From: Isoetes taiwanensis
Taxonomy: Eukaryota; Streptophyta; Lycopodiopsida; Isoetales; Isoetaceae
Reading direction: 5' to 3'
NCBI GenBank assembly: GCA_021234155.1
Contig: JAJEKV010000064.1
Location: forward strand, 5,456,001-5,520,000
Length of the DNA stretch: 64,000 nt
Shown here: positions 23,956 through 33,425 of the stretch, in pieces
How the letters are laid out: every line of letters begins with the position of its first letter
Position numbering within the stretch: position 1 is the stretch's first letter
Made by a program: the position numbers and the translations under genes
The notes under the pieces: generated by a model
Databases searched by the model: none
Told to the model about the DNA's origin: nothing
What the model saw: only the letters and a program-made list of their open reading frames with translations

Positions 23956-26535
23956 CTACTCGCTTTGTAGTAGGTGGTATTCGGTGTACTTCTGGATGTA
24001 TTGCAGGATGTCGTCATCGTTGTTTATAAGCCCGCGGATTTGGCATTCTATAAAATAGCATGATTTGGAATTTTGGCTTGATATCAGATGATTTTCTTGG
24101 GTAAATGGCACTTCTGCTAATAGAATGTTATAGAAGAACCCCTCAAAGTGATGCAATGGATGGTAGTCTGTAAAGCGAACTATATTTTTTGATGGTATAA
24201 TTTTATTGCCATAGTTGTCGATGCCAATGGCATCTAGTCTGTAGCTTTTCGGCGCAAGTTGGTATTTTTTCCAATATTCTTTGAATGTTATTTGTTGAAA
24301 GCTTTGAGGTCTAGCACAATAGAGGTCAACAGGATGTAAAGTTGCTGTAGATCCTTTTGACACAATTCTTTGTCGTGATGATGGAGGTGATGTGTCTATA
24401 TATTGTACTTTTTCTGATCTTTGTATGGATGGGATCTGTAGGCATGTTAGTGTTGCTTCTGTAGCCGAGATTGGCTTTGTCAGTAGCATAGCAGAGATAA
24501 TTTTGCACTTTGTGTCATCAAGGTTGGTTATGCCTAGTTTTCTTATATCGTCAATGTTCAAGACGAGGTTGCCGTACGGTTCACACTTCATGGCATACTT
24601 TAGCAAGTAGTAGGACCAGCATCCATCTGTTACTCTTTGAATATTCATGTGTGCTCCCCATAAAGACAATATAGTGGGATGGTATGGCACAATGCGCTCA
24701 TGTTGGATCCCAGGTCTATGGTATATCCAACGTTGGTTTTGTTGGTCAAGTTCAGCTGTAGCAGAGTAATGTGGAGGGAAAGGAAATCCATACTTGCATT
24801 GCTTTACATGAGAGTACTTGTAACATGATGGTCTACATGTATGGATTTGTTTTTGCAACACAAGGCCTTGCAATCTCTGTGAAAAGTAATCAGTACTTGC
24901 ATTTGGAATGACGGCATCTATCTCATTCGTTACTCTATCAATATCTTGACATGATACCCAGAGGACAATATGGGCATGCAATGAATGCCTATTTTGAACT
25001 TCGTATCTCAAAACATAATGGAGAACATTGCCAATTATTCCGTTTTCACAAAGTATGTAATTTTTTAGGAACATTTGCATCCTAACATGGAACAACACTG
25101 CGCATTCAACTGGGCAATCTGCCCAGGTTAATGTTTCATCAATCTCTTTAATGATTTTTTCAATATCAGATATCTCCGTCCACCTTGTGCTGCTCACCTC
25201 GTCTGCAGTTAGTGTGAGGAAGAATGATGGAATTCCCCAGTATTCTACCATAGCTAACATGTCTTTAAGGTGCTTTCTATGCCATGACGGTGAGTTTGGG
25301 ATTGTTTTTGGCACTATGAATTTAAGCACATGACGTAGACAATCTTCTTCACTGGAGGCTGGGTGTGTCCTCCTATATTCTATCATGTCCTTTTCCAAAC
25401 AACATCTATTTAGTGACCTTGCTATAAGAGAAGCTTGTCTGACCTGGTACATCATTAGGAGATATGGTTTGTACAAAGTGTATACTGAGAACATACAGCT
25501 GATTCTTTGCTTTAAGTATTCAAATATGCCTTCCTTCTCATCATAGCTTCCAGTACCATGTGGAAATAAAAAAGGGAACATGCACATCTCTAATGTCAAT
25601 GGCAAGTCAGATACTCTGTTGTCTATTGTTGTACCAGTCAATGTCATATATCTCGCGACTTGTGTTAGATTGCCCCCATCTCTCTTTGACAATGTCGGGA
25701 GCTCGTACATCTCATGTTTTGAGAAAGTGTCTGATGACCCATTTTGTGTTACATCTTCCAATATTGAAAATCCCCTTGTGTTTGCTGTCTCCATTGCAAT
25801 GTATGGTCTTGTAACAGCATATTGGTCAGCAATTTTTTGTATTACATTGACAGACATGATACTTATTCCGGTTGTTGGATTTGGTCTTTCATACAGTGTT
25901 AGGAATTTTTTCACAAAAGGATTGTGCACCAATAGGTATCCCAATAAAGATCGTATGCTCGCTTCATGGTTGGCATCCATTGGAAGATCAATCATGTCAC
26001 CCCATGCCATGAGTGGGTTTTCTAGCAATGATCTGTTGCAATGAGTTCCAAATGCAATGCTATTATATTTCTTCACTACAATGGATACATCGACGAGCGA
26101 CAACATTTGTGTGTAAAAGATGGGAAGCATCAAGAGTTGACGGATGTACGCTGGACTAAACGATGAGTTGCGGTTGGATCGCCTTGGATTTTTATTGCAA
26201 CTTGAGCATACTTTGCAGCAGAGCCCATTTCTTATCAAGTAATGGTAAAGGAAAGGATTGCATATGCTGAGGGCAGGCACATCGTCAGTTAGGGGTTCCC
26301 ATGGATCTGGTTCAAATACCCATGCGTTGTAATATGAAGTATTGCTGCATATGCCACAAACGTGGAGTGAATGCACTGTTTTTGTGGTGATTCCACTCCA
26401 ACTTTCATGGTATTTGGTTATTTCTAGCCATGAGTCTGCGCTTGGTTGTAGATGTATCTTTCTAAGTTTTCGTCTGTTTTCTTTTGCATTAAGACACTTG
26501 CGTTTCATGGCTATTTTTTTGGAACTAGTGGCCAT
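23956..26535 (-). CDS. Helitron Rep (HUH) part
   Basis: This is the N-terminal half of the Helitron RepHel protein, 859 residues from the ATG at 26535 (MATSSKK) to a TAG at 23956. Upstream in-frame codons exist but no earlier ATG. The N-terminus holds cysteine pairs (HVCGIC, CCKVCSSC), as in the zinc-finger-like region of plant Helitrons. The nicking centre is visible: FFLTLTADEV, then the HUH motif in HSLHAHIVLW (about 24959-24988), then the tyrosine region YYLLKYAMKCEPYG (about 24567-24615), which bonds to the DNA 5' end. If the TAG were absent or read through, the whole RepHel would be 1334 residues, a normal size. I see no frameshift in either half. Confidence 0.92.
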   Translation of the reverse strand: MATSSKKIAMKRKCLNAKENRRKLRKIHLQPSADSWLEITKYHESWSGITTKTVHSLHVCGICSNTSYYNAWVFEPDPWEPLTDDVPALSICNPFLYHYLIRNGLCCKVCSSCNKNPRRSNRNSSFSPAYIRQLLMLPIFYTQMLSLVDVSIVVKKYNSIAFGTHCNRSLLENPLMAWGDMIDLPMDANHEASIRSLLGYLLVHNPFVKKFLTLYERPNPTTGISIMSVNVIQKIADQYAVTRPYIAMETANTRGFSILEDVTQNGSSDTFSKHEMYELPTLSKRDGGNLTQVARYMTLTGTTIDNRVSDLPLTLEMCMFPFLFPHGTGSYDEKEGIFEYLKQRISCMFSVYTLYKPYLLMMYQVRQASLIARSLNRCCLEKDMIEYRRTHPASSEEDCLRHVLKFIVPKTIPNSPSWHRKHLKDMLAMVEYWGIPSFFLTLTADEVSSTRWTEISDIEKIIKEIDETLTWADCPVECAVLFHVRMQMFLKNYILCENGIIGNVLHYVLRYEVQNRHSLHAHIVLWVSCQDIDRVTNEIDAVIPNASTDYFSQRLQGLVLQKQIHTCRPSCYKYSHVKQCKYGFPFPPHYSATAELDQQNQRWIYHRPGIQHERIVPYHPTILSLWGAHMNIQRVTDGCWSYYLLKYAMKCEPYGNLVLNIDDIRKLGITNLDDTKCKIISAMLLTKPISATEATLTCLQIPSIQRSEKVQYIDTSPPSSRQRIVSKGSTATLHPVDLYCARPQSFQQITFKEYWKKYQLAPKSYRLDAIGIDNYGNKIIPSKNIVRFTDYHPLHHFEGFFYNILLAEVPFTQENHLISSQNSKSCYFIECQIRGLINNDDDILQYIQKYTEYHLLQSE

Positions 26536-26879
26536 TGTCTGCAATGAACTATGGAATCTATTATTTTTTATTTATTTTTTTAACTATATACATATAATGA
26601 CATTATTATGTTTAGGAAGGAAGGTTTCTTCTTTTCACAACATACCTTGAACGCTTCAAGTCCAATGAAGACAATAGGTATAGAATCTGAAAAATTACAT
26701 TTACGTTTGCAATTACAAAAATGTTTAATACTATTACTCATATATTACTCGTTGATCTCTCATTCTCATTCTCATTCTCATTCTTAAAATTCTAAATATG
26801 ATGTTCATTAAGGTTGATGATTATATTCATGTGAATTTAGTTAAGGTTCATTGAAATTCTAAAAGTCCAATATGAAAAT

Positions 26880-26928
26880 ATGTATTTTAAAAAAAACATC
26901 TTGCGAGTACAATGAAACTAGCATTTTT
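26880..26928. repeat. 49-bp direct repeat, inner copy
   Basis: Runs from ATGTATTTT, through eight A residues and CATCTTGCGAG, to CTAGCATTTTT. It is identical to 27073-27121. The 144 bases between the copies hold the Helitron 5'-terminal sequence. Confidence 0.9.
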
Positions 26929-27073
26929 CAAAGCCATTAACAAGAGGCGTGCCAAAAATGCTATGTTGGTGACACAAAACTGTAAATCGAACGAAGCAAA
27001 ATAAAAGAAAAAAATCGACGGCTAAAATCGCGCACAGACTATCACAAAACGGCTTTATTATTATATATATAGA
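26929..27073 (-). other. Helitron 5' terminal region
   Basis: Read on the minus strand it opens TCTATATATATAATAATAAA, then GCCGTTTTGTGATAGTC and a T-rich stretch, preceded by A at 27074. This is the typical A|TC 5' boundary of plant Helitrons. It is bounded on both sides by the 49-bp direct repeat. Confidence 0.7.
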
Positions 27074-27121
27074 TGTATTTTAAAAAAAACATCTTGCGAG
27101 TACAATGAAACTAGCATTTTT
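27073..27121. repeat. 49-bp direct repeat, outer copy
   Basis: Identical to 26880-26928. It begins at the proposed Helitron 5' end, so it is host flank by this model, yet the same flank sequence recurs inside the element. Confidence 0.9.
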
Positions 27122-28084
27122 TGTACAGTAAAACAAAAGGAGGAATTTTGAGCTGAAGCTTATCCATAACACCAGCAACCACAAAATATGTGTGAAACTT
27201 TGAATATTAGAGAACAATTAAGAATGATATGCCATCCATGAAAAAACATAAAAGTACACCATGAAGTGTCACCTTCTTATCCTTTCTTGATATCACATTG
27301 TTCAACTCAATGAAAGAAGGCATGCTTATTATAGAGGAAGTTGATTGTAAGCAAAACCAACTAACAATTATAAGCTGTTGATTTAAAAAGTTGTCATTGA
27401 GCTGGGACATTGATGAACCCCGCACTCTGAATGGGCAACTTCTTAGAGAACAATAAACTTATGAGCTACATGATGTGGCACATTGTCAATTGGGTGTAGT
27501 AAAAACTTCTCTTCAATCTGCAGAGAGATTTTCTACTTTGACTTTGATACCTTTAAAGTTCCATTCAGAAAGATGGAAAATCCATTTCATGTGCACTACA
27601 GCTCTTCAATGACAGTATGCAATTACAGCGAGAAGAGTGGACATGCATGCAACAGCAGGGGCAAAGACCTTAGTGAAGTTGACTTCCTATATGAGCACAC
27701 CTTTTGCAACAAGCCAATTGTTACACTTCCTAAATATAACAGCAAAATGGCGCTCGTTCTGAAGGACATTTAATACCCACAACATTTATATGATCATGGC
27801 TAGTCATCATGAGTGTAATAATGGTTGCTGAAGATCACCACACTCTGCTCCAAATAGAAAACGAAACTTTCTCTCACTCAGCACTTTATACAATGAAATT
27901 CTCTTACACCCACTTTATACGGTGAAATTCTAGGTGGATGGCTATGTCAATTTTTACAAATCTGCATCTAGATTATATTAATTTGACAGCTGAGTTGGGT
28001 GTTTGTTCTGCTCTGCCATATTGAAACAGAAAGATAACCGCTTATCTGGTAACCAAGTTGATTGTTATAAAACTGCTCTACCTT
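27122..28084. other. Non-coding, no gene recognised
   Basis: AT-rich sequence. A plus frame at 27483-27773 (96 codons) and a minus frame at 27207-27425 show no domain I recognise. No repeats or termini stand out, apart from the Helitron flank at the left. Confidence 0.4.
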
Positions 28085-28860
28085 TATTTAACAGACAGCG
28101 TCCTTGACAAGCTGGGTAATTGTTCAACCTTAACAGACCTGCACAGAGTTACATTTGTGGACTTTGTGATTTATGTGCCAAAATATCTGCAAATAGGGAA
28201 GGGAGGCCTTCTCGGCTTTTTGAAGACCATAAAATAGATGGTCAGTCTGTTTTAACAGTTTGACAGACAGCGTCCTTGTCAATTCCAATAGCTTTACAGG
28301 CAGCATTTTTGAATGCCTCATACCTCAGTTCCAATAATTTTACAGGCAGCATTTCTGAAGGGCAGTAACTAGGCATATTTATACCTCAGTTCCAGTAACT
28401 TTACAGCCATTGGATATGCAGTTCCTGATGAGCTATACAAACGAAAGCTTAGGAGTTGGCATGGGAACAAGGCTTCCTCCAGGTCATGCAGCAGGGAGGC
28501 AAAAAACATGATTGCATCTAGATTATATTGTTCTAAAACTGCTCTACTCTTGTACGCCTATACCTTTATACTAACAGTTTGACAGACAGCGTCCTTGACA
28601 AGATGGGCAATTGTTCTGCTCTCACAGTTTTGTGCCTCAATTCCAATAACTTTACAGGCAGCATTCCTGAAGGGCTGTAACTAGGCATACTTATGCTTCA
28701 GTTCCACCAACTTTACAGACATATTTAGACCTCACTTCGAATAACTTTCTGGCAGCATTCCTAAAGAGCTGGGTAATTGTTCTGCTCTTGATTGGTTAGA
28801 CCTCAGTTACGCTGAATTCAATAAACTAGAAACTTAGGAAGTGTTAGCACTATAAACCAC
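28085..28860 (+). pseudogene. Decayed leucine-rich-repeat receptor-kinase fragments
   Basis: Several pieces translate as plant LRRs: NSLTDSVLDKMGNCSALTV followed by CLNSNNFTGSIPEGL and a stop (28578-28682), with degenerate copies near 28088, 28255, 28330, 28640 and 28745. The LGNCS and NNFTGSIPE words are typical of the ectodomain of LRR receptor kinases that bind peptides or steroids. Only repeats are visible. No signal peptide, membrane segment or kinase domain is found, and stops and frame changes are frequent. Confidence 0.75.
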
Positions 28861-28967
28861 TAGGCATGTAGCAATGTTTTTTTCCTTGAAATGCGTCGAG
28901 AAATACATTTAAAAATTGCACAGGATGGATTGGAGGCTGACATCTCTACAGCAAACAGCTTAATTCA

Positions 28968-29240
28968 CATATGACTTAGGGGGATAACTGGAGATGCCAT
29001 TACTGTGGTTTATATTAACAGCTTAATTCACATGTATGTGAATTGTGGCTCTCTTGCAGAGGAACAAGAAGTTTTCAACAAGCTCAGTATTCCAATGTCG
29101 AATGTGGGCTTTGTTGGAAAGCATTAAAATGTTATGAACAGATGGAACTTAGGGGGATAACTGGAGATGCCATTACTGTGGTTTATGTTTTGAACAGATG
29201 GAACTTAGGGGGATAACTGGAGATGCCATTACTGTGCTAA
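28968..29240 (+). pseudogene. Decayed PPR protein fragment with local triplication
   Basis: NSLIHMYVNCGSLAEEQEVF (about 29017-29076) matches the plant pentatricopeptide consensus for an organellar RNA-binding protein. A second stretch, CYEQMELRGITGDAITV, starts near 29130. The word ACTTAGGGGGATAACTGG and its continuation occur three times (about 28975, 29149 and 29198), so a small duplication has scrambled the remnant. No complete PPR gene is present. Confidence 0.7.
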
Positions 29241-31384
29241 TATCAAGTTATGCAGTACTTCTGAAATTTCCTTCAACTGGAGAAACCCAAGAATACTGAA
29301 GCGGATTCCAGAAGTGAGTGGATTTCAAGTACATGAATATAATAACTAATTTCAATCTTTCAAGCTTTGTGGTCATAGAAGTACAGCATCATAATTTGGG
29401 AGGGATATCATGCTGAAATCAATAAGCTAGAAACGTAGGAAGTGTTAGCACTATAAACCACTATTGATTGGAACGGCTTCACACATGCTGTTTCATCGAT
29501 TTAGCATGTTGGTGTGGTGATTTATGCCCATGGAACTGTATTAGTAGCAAAACTCATTTTATAAATGGAATGATCCCATTTGAAATTGAGAAAAACATTT
29601 CTCTCTATTCTTTACCTAAAAAAGGCACTTACCAATATAAGGATCAGGATGTATCTTTTTCGCTAATTCTGCCTCCCCTGATAGTACAATCCTCCCTATT
29701 GTTCTCAAATCATTCTAGAACAAGTTGAAGGAAATTTTATAAGAATAACCGAATGGCAAAAGAAACAGGTTAAATCAAAGGCATCTTAAAGCAAATACAG
29801 AATGGCAAAAGAAACAGGTTAAACCAAAGGGCCGATTAAGTCATAAATTTGCTCAAACGAACAAGAGAGGAAAGAACAAAACAATCATGGTCTGAAGGCG
29901 ACAAGGGATATAGATTCCAAACAAATAGAATCAGATTGATGATGAAGAAGTATAAAGCGGGGGTTTTCGGCTTCGCTTCTGGGGAGGGAATCATAATCTA
30001 AAATGTAAATGAGAAGGCATTAAATGCTCTGAGAAACAAGCAGCTATGGTGAACAAAACGGATTAGCCCAAGGTCTCAGTCTTACTAGTAAGGATCGGAT
30101 TCAAAGAATGCTAATTGACGAATGCTAACAAAACAGTTCAGAGGACGAATTGTCAGATTTAAAGGGAAAACTTATCATGGAATTGTACCTCCAACTCTAG
30201 ACGAAGAACGAAAATGCCAGACGACCGACTACCTTCCTTCAAATCAAGGCGACGGTTCCCTATAGCAATAAGAAAGCTAATTTCGCTGGCCCTTCGTTTT
30301 ATTAGATCAACATCGAATGGTTTAAAATAGGTCCAGCTCATTTTTCATGACACGTGGATAGGCTAAGGTTCGAGATAATGTGTCGCCCGAGGTTAGGCTG
30401 TTGCGCTAAAAAAAAAGAGAGAGAGAGATGGTTACTGACGGAAACATGGATGGATTTAAACTCCAAACCCTTAATCATGGATGGGGAGGAATTTCCCAGA
30501 GGGCCGTAAAGATTATTGTTCTTGTATGTGCTGCAAGAACTATTATTAGTTCTTATTTTGCTGGAGCATGGCAACGGAAGGAAGAGGAGATTATCATTTT
30601 GGAGATCACAAGAAGATATTTGGATTATCCTAATGGAGTAAAGGCCTTTATACATGAAGGGAAATCATATGATTTCAATATTAGAGCAGTTAATGGAACT
30701 GAGATGGATTTGGTGACTATTGTTGCAAGCGAATCTGAAGCATCAGTAGCAGAGAAAACTCGGTGCTTTTGTGGAGAATGCTCGAAGTATATGGACCGAC
30801 TTGTTGTGAACGAGTTCGGATTATTGGGGAAACTTCTATGATCCTTTGGGGATTATGGAATAATAAGGGTGACTGCTAGGTTGTCGTGGAAAAGCTTGTC
30901 ATGGAGACAAATAGCTTGTCATGGAGACAAGTAAACCACTGTTGCAAAACATTGAGCTCTGCTTTGTCATAATAGCCAAACTACCCGCCATAACCTCTTG
31001 CCATCTCTAGAAGTTCATCTTGGTCATTTGAGCCTGCGTAAATTCCAACTTTTAAGCCTGAGTATGGAGAACTGCAAAAGCATCCCGCTTGGGATTGCGG
31101 AGTCAGATCGTGGTGATCTGAGAGACTAATTCGTCATGGCGGTCATCTATATAAATATTTGACTTGGGAAGTCATCTATATTAACACTTGAACTTATTTG
31201 CAGGTTTGCTTAGTGTTAAGCATTGGGGAGGACACTTTACGTAAAAGCTGTCAAGGATGTGGACGCAAAATTTGGATGCGGAATCTCAAATTGTTTCCTA
31301 TGGGACAGGCTTATGGGTAAAGTTCCTAAGTTGAATTTCTTTATTTGGAATAAAGGATAGATACTTTTGTGTATACCCATGGTA
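29241..31384. other. Non-coding or unrecognised, one open frame of interest
   Basis: No recognised gene. The plus frame 30428-30841 (137 codons, starting MVTDGN) is the most coding-like. It has an FNIRAVNGTEMDLV stretch and a CFCGECSKYMD cluster of cysteines but no family I know. An overlapping minus frame at 30338-30655 makes its coding status uncertain. A short AG run precedes it at 30413. Confidence 0.4.
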
Positions 31385-32619
31385 GATTAGTGACTATGAT
31401 TGCAACGTAGCCGGCTTGAACATGGTATACTAGATAGGGAATGCCTCTTGGTAGACTAGTGATTGTGTCTGCAGCACAATCGGCTTGAACAAGAGAGCAT
31501 AAGATGTATACTTTTGAAGACTAGTAATTGTGATTGCAACACAATTGGCTTGACAAAAGTTGCATCTGTATCTTGGAGATACACTGTATCGTGGTGGCGA
31601 TACAATCAAGTAGTACCGCGGAGGTACGAAAGATAATAACGTACCATGGAGGTACAAGGGATATATCGTACTGTGGAAGTACGTGGATATCCGTAACTAC
31701 TTCTGGAGTTTTGCAGGGATTATAAAACTTTCAGACTGGTGATGACCATGGAAGATCCATCTTGAGAAGGGATGGATTGAAATGGAGCGTATCTTGGATG
31801 ATCATGGGGTGAACCTTCTTGAGAAGGGATGGACTGAAATTGAGCGTATCTTGGACGATCGCGGACGATCTATCTTGAGAAGGGATGGATTGATATGGAG
31901 CAAGCACGTGGGAGTGGTCCATGGCGAATGGGTTATTGGAATTATGGCAAATACTACGCAAATATTATTCCTAAGGTCACCTAATTAAATAAAGGGGCAT
32001 AGGATAACATAGCATTTGGATGTGAAGAACCATTGGTTGAGGCACTATCATTGGGATGATTATTAGTTGAGAAAAAGGCCTTAGATAATGTCCCATATGA
32101 TAAGTCATATAATCTAATTAAAGGCAAGGAGATATTTTGAGAAAAAAGGCAAGTGCCTGCTAAAAAAGGCTAAAGTCGCAAGAGAGATCTATAAATAGAA
32201 CCGAAACTTCAGTTGGACATATCTCCACAACCAGAACTCCGATTGAAGCGACCTTTAGCTCTCTGAACCGGCTCGGAGTCTAGTTTCCGAATTGGGATGG
32301 CACATTCCGTAGTTCATCCGAAGGAGAGAGTAATGGCCGAAAATGTGACAAGGGGTCACAGATCACTGACATAGCGCCACCACATATCTGCAATTGTTTT
32401 TATGATGTGTGGCTACTTGGAGTAGCTAGATTAGTCTGGAAGGCCAATAAGCCAAATGCCAGAGTTTTGTATTTGCCATAGAGCACTTGTGTTTTGCCAT
32501 AACCCAGTGGATCCGGTTGGGTGGTTAATGGTGCTGCCATATCATTTGTGCATGAATAAAGTTTCTTTAGTCTGGTGTTCTATTATTTCATTACGGTTCT
32601 ATGATTCTGTATTGCTACA
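31385..32619 (+). mobile_element. LTR-like segment with three tandem-repeat blocks
   Basis: No protein. From left to right: three diverged copies of a roughly 60-base unit with GACTAGTGATTGTG and ACAATCGGCTTGA (31385-31560); short units of the form GTACCNNGGAGGTAC (31605-31690); three copies of a roughly 60-base unit with CTTGAGAAGGGATGGATTG (31755-31900). A strong TATAAATAG box follows near 32192, an AATAAA near 32552, and the segment ends GCTACA at 32619. Promoter, poly-A signal and a CA end are the layout of an LTR, so it may be a solo LTR. I cannot fix its left end. A related stretch occurs at about 39840-40070. Confidence 0.45.
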
Positions 32620-33228
32620 ACTTCCCAAATATACATGAATCGTATCAGGAATGACCATCCCAGTGCTCTTCTGATACTTCTTAATCTCGCGAAGCGCTTT
32701 AATGCCAGGCTTCGTCTTCCGCTTCCGGCCACTACCCTCACCCACCCCAGCATTTGCAGGTTGTTGCTCGGCCGACTCTTCCGGCCGTCTCCTCACCCCA
32801 GCATTTGCAGGTTGTTGCTCGGCCGACTCTTCCGGCCGTCTCCTCACATTTCTGGTCGCCTTTCCCTTTCTGGCGTTGAGCCTCCTCCTTTGATTTGAAG
32901 GTCCTGGCGCATCCACAGGAGGAGCAGGAAGAGCAAGAAGAGGCGGTTGCCCAATAATTAATCCGGCGTCATATTCTGCTCGGCGATCTCTCACATTTTC
33001 ATCCTCTATCTCCGAACCGGAGTGCACCTCCCTACTTACTGCCGAGCTGCTTCTCCCACCGTCTGTCATGCGGATTTCTTTTCCGGATCTTCTGTTAGGC
33101 ATGGTCGGAGGAGGAGAATCTCTATCAGAGACTTCAGATTCAGATGTGGATGAAGGAGGCGGACTAATATAATCACCTGGCCTTACACCACCTGGATGGA
33201 TCCTTGCGGTTTGCTTAGTTCTTGCCAT
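32599..33228 (-). CDS. Histone H3 variant-like (CENH3-like) protein, 3' end truncated or in missing exons
   Basis: Starts at a good ATG (33228, context GCCATGG). Residues 2-9 are ARTKQTAR, exactly the start of histone H3 including the Lys4 site. The next 170 or so residues are unlike canonical H3: acidic, Ser/Pro and Arg rich, with RRPEESAEQQPANAGV repeated twice in tandem. Near the end it reads KPGIKALREIKKYQKST then GMVIP, matching the H3 alpha-N helix region. The Pro of VIP is as in plant CENH3 rather than the LLIR of canonical H3. Then homology stops. The frame runs from 32620 into the LTR-like segment and ends at 32599. The histone fold is absent. Either further exons lie elsewhere, or the LTR insertion cut the gene. 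I found no fold exon on the minus strand down to about 30000. Confidence 0.7.
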   Translation of the reverse strand: MARTKQTARIHPGGVRPGDYISPPPSSTSESEVSDRDSPPPTMPNRRSGKEIRMTDGGRSSSAVSREVHSGSEIEDENVRDRRAEYDAGLIIGQPPLLALPAPPVDAPGPSNQRRRLNARKGKATRNVRRRPEESAEQQPANAGVRRRPEESAEQQPANAGVGEGSGRKRKTKPGIKALREIKKYQKSTGMVIPDTIHVYLGSCSNTES

Positions 33229-33425
33229 GGCTTCTCAGCGGATGGCGCTTTATACTACGAACACTGACAAAAATAGACAACTGGCAAGAGATGAATAATA
33301 AAAATAGAAGTTAAAGTAAAATATGATGGCAACTTTTTTAAATAATTGTACGGAATCCTAAAAAAATATCAGACAAAATACGGCTAAAAAAAAATCGGAT
33401 AAAAACACAAATAAAAAACCGAGAT

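Larger units (their letters stand above)
21140..27073 (-). mobile_element. Helitron with Rep-helicase and an adjacent GIY-YIG gene
   Basis: A rolling-circle transposon on the minus strand. The likely 5' terminus is at 27073: reading minus, an A is followed by TCTATATATATAATAATAAA, the usual TC start of a plant Helitron. Inside are the Rep/helicase frame (26535-22531) and, 82 bases beyond its stop, a spliced gene with a GIY-YIG nuclease domain. No 3' hairpin plus CTRR terminus is found before the LTR insertion at 20946, so the right boundary given is only the last coding base. Either the 3' end is lost, or the LTR element landed inside the Helitron and its end lies left of 8955. Two other Helitron 3' termini in the window (48014 and 58814) share a GCCCGGC hairpin. 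Confidence 0.75.

Noticed and set aside
22760-26650. Plus-strand open frames opposite the Helitron Rep-helicase
   Set aside because: They mirror the strong minus-strand coding frame and have no motif.
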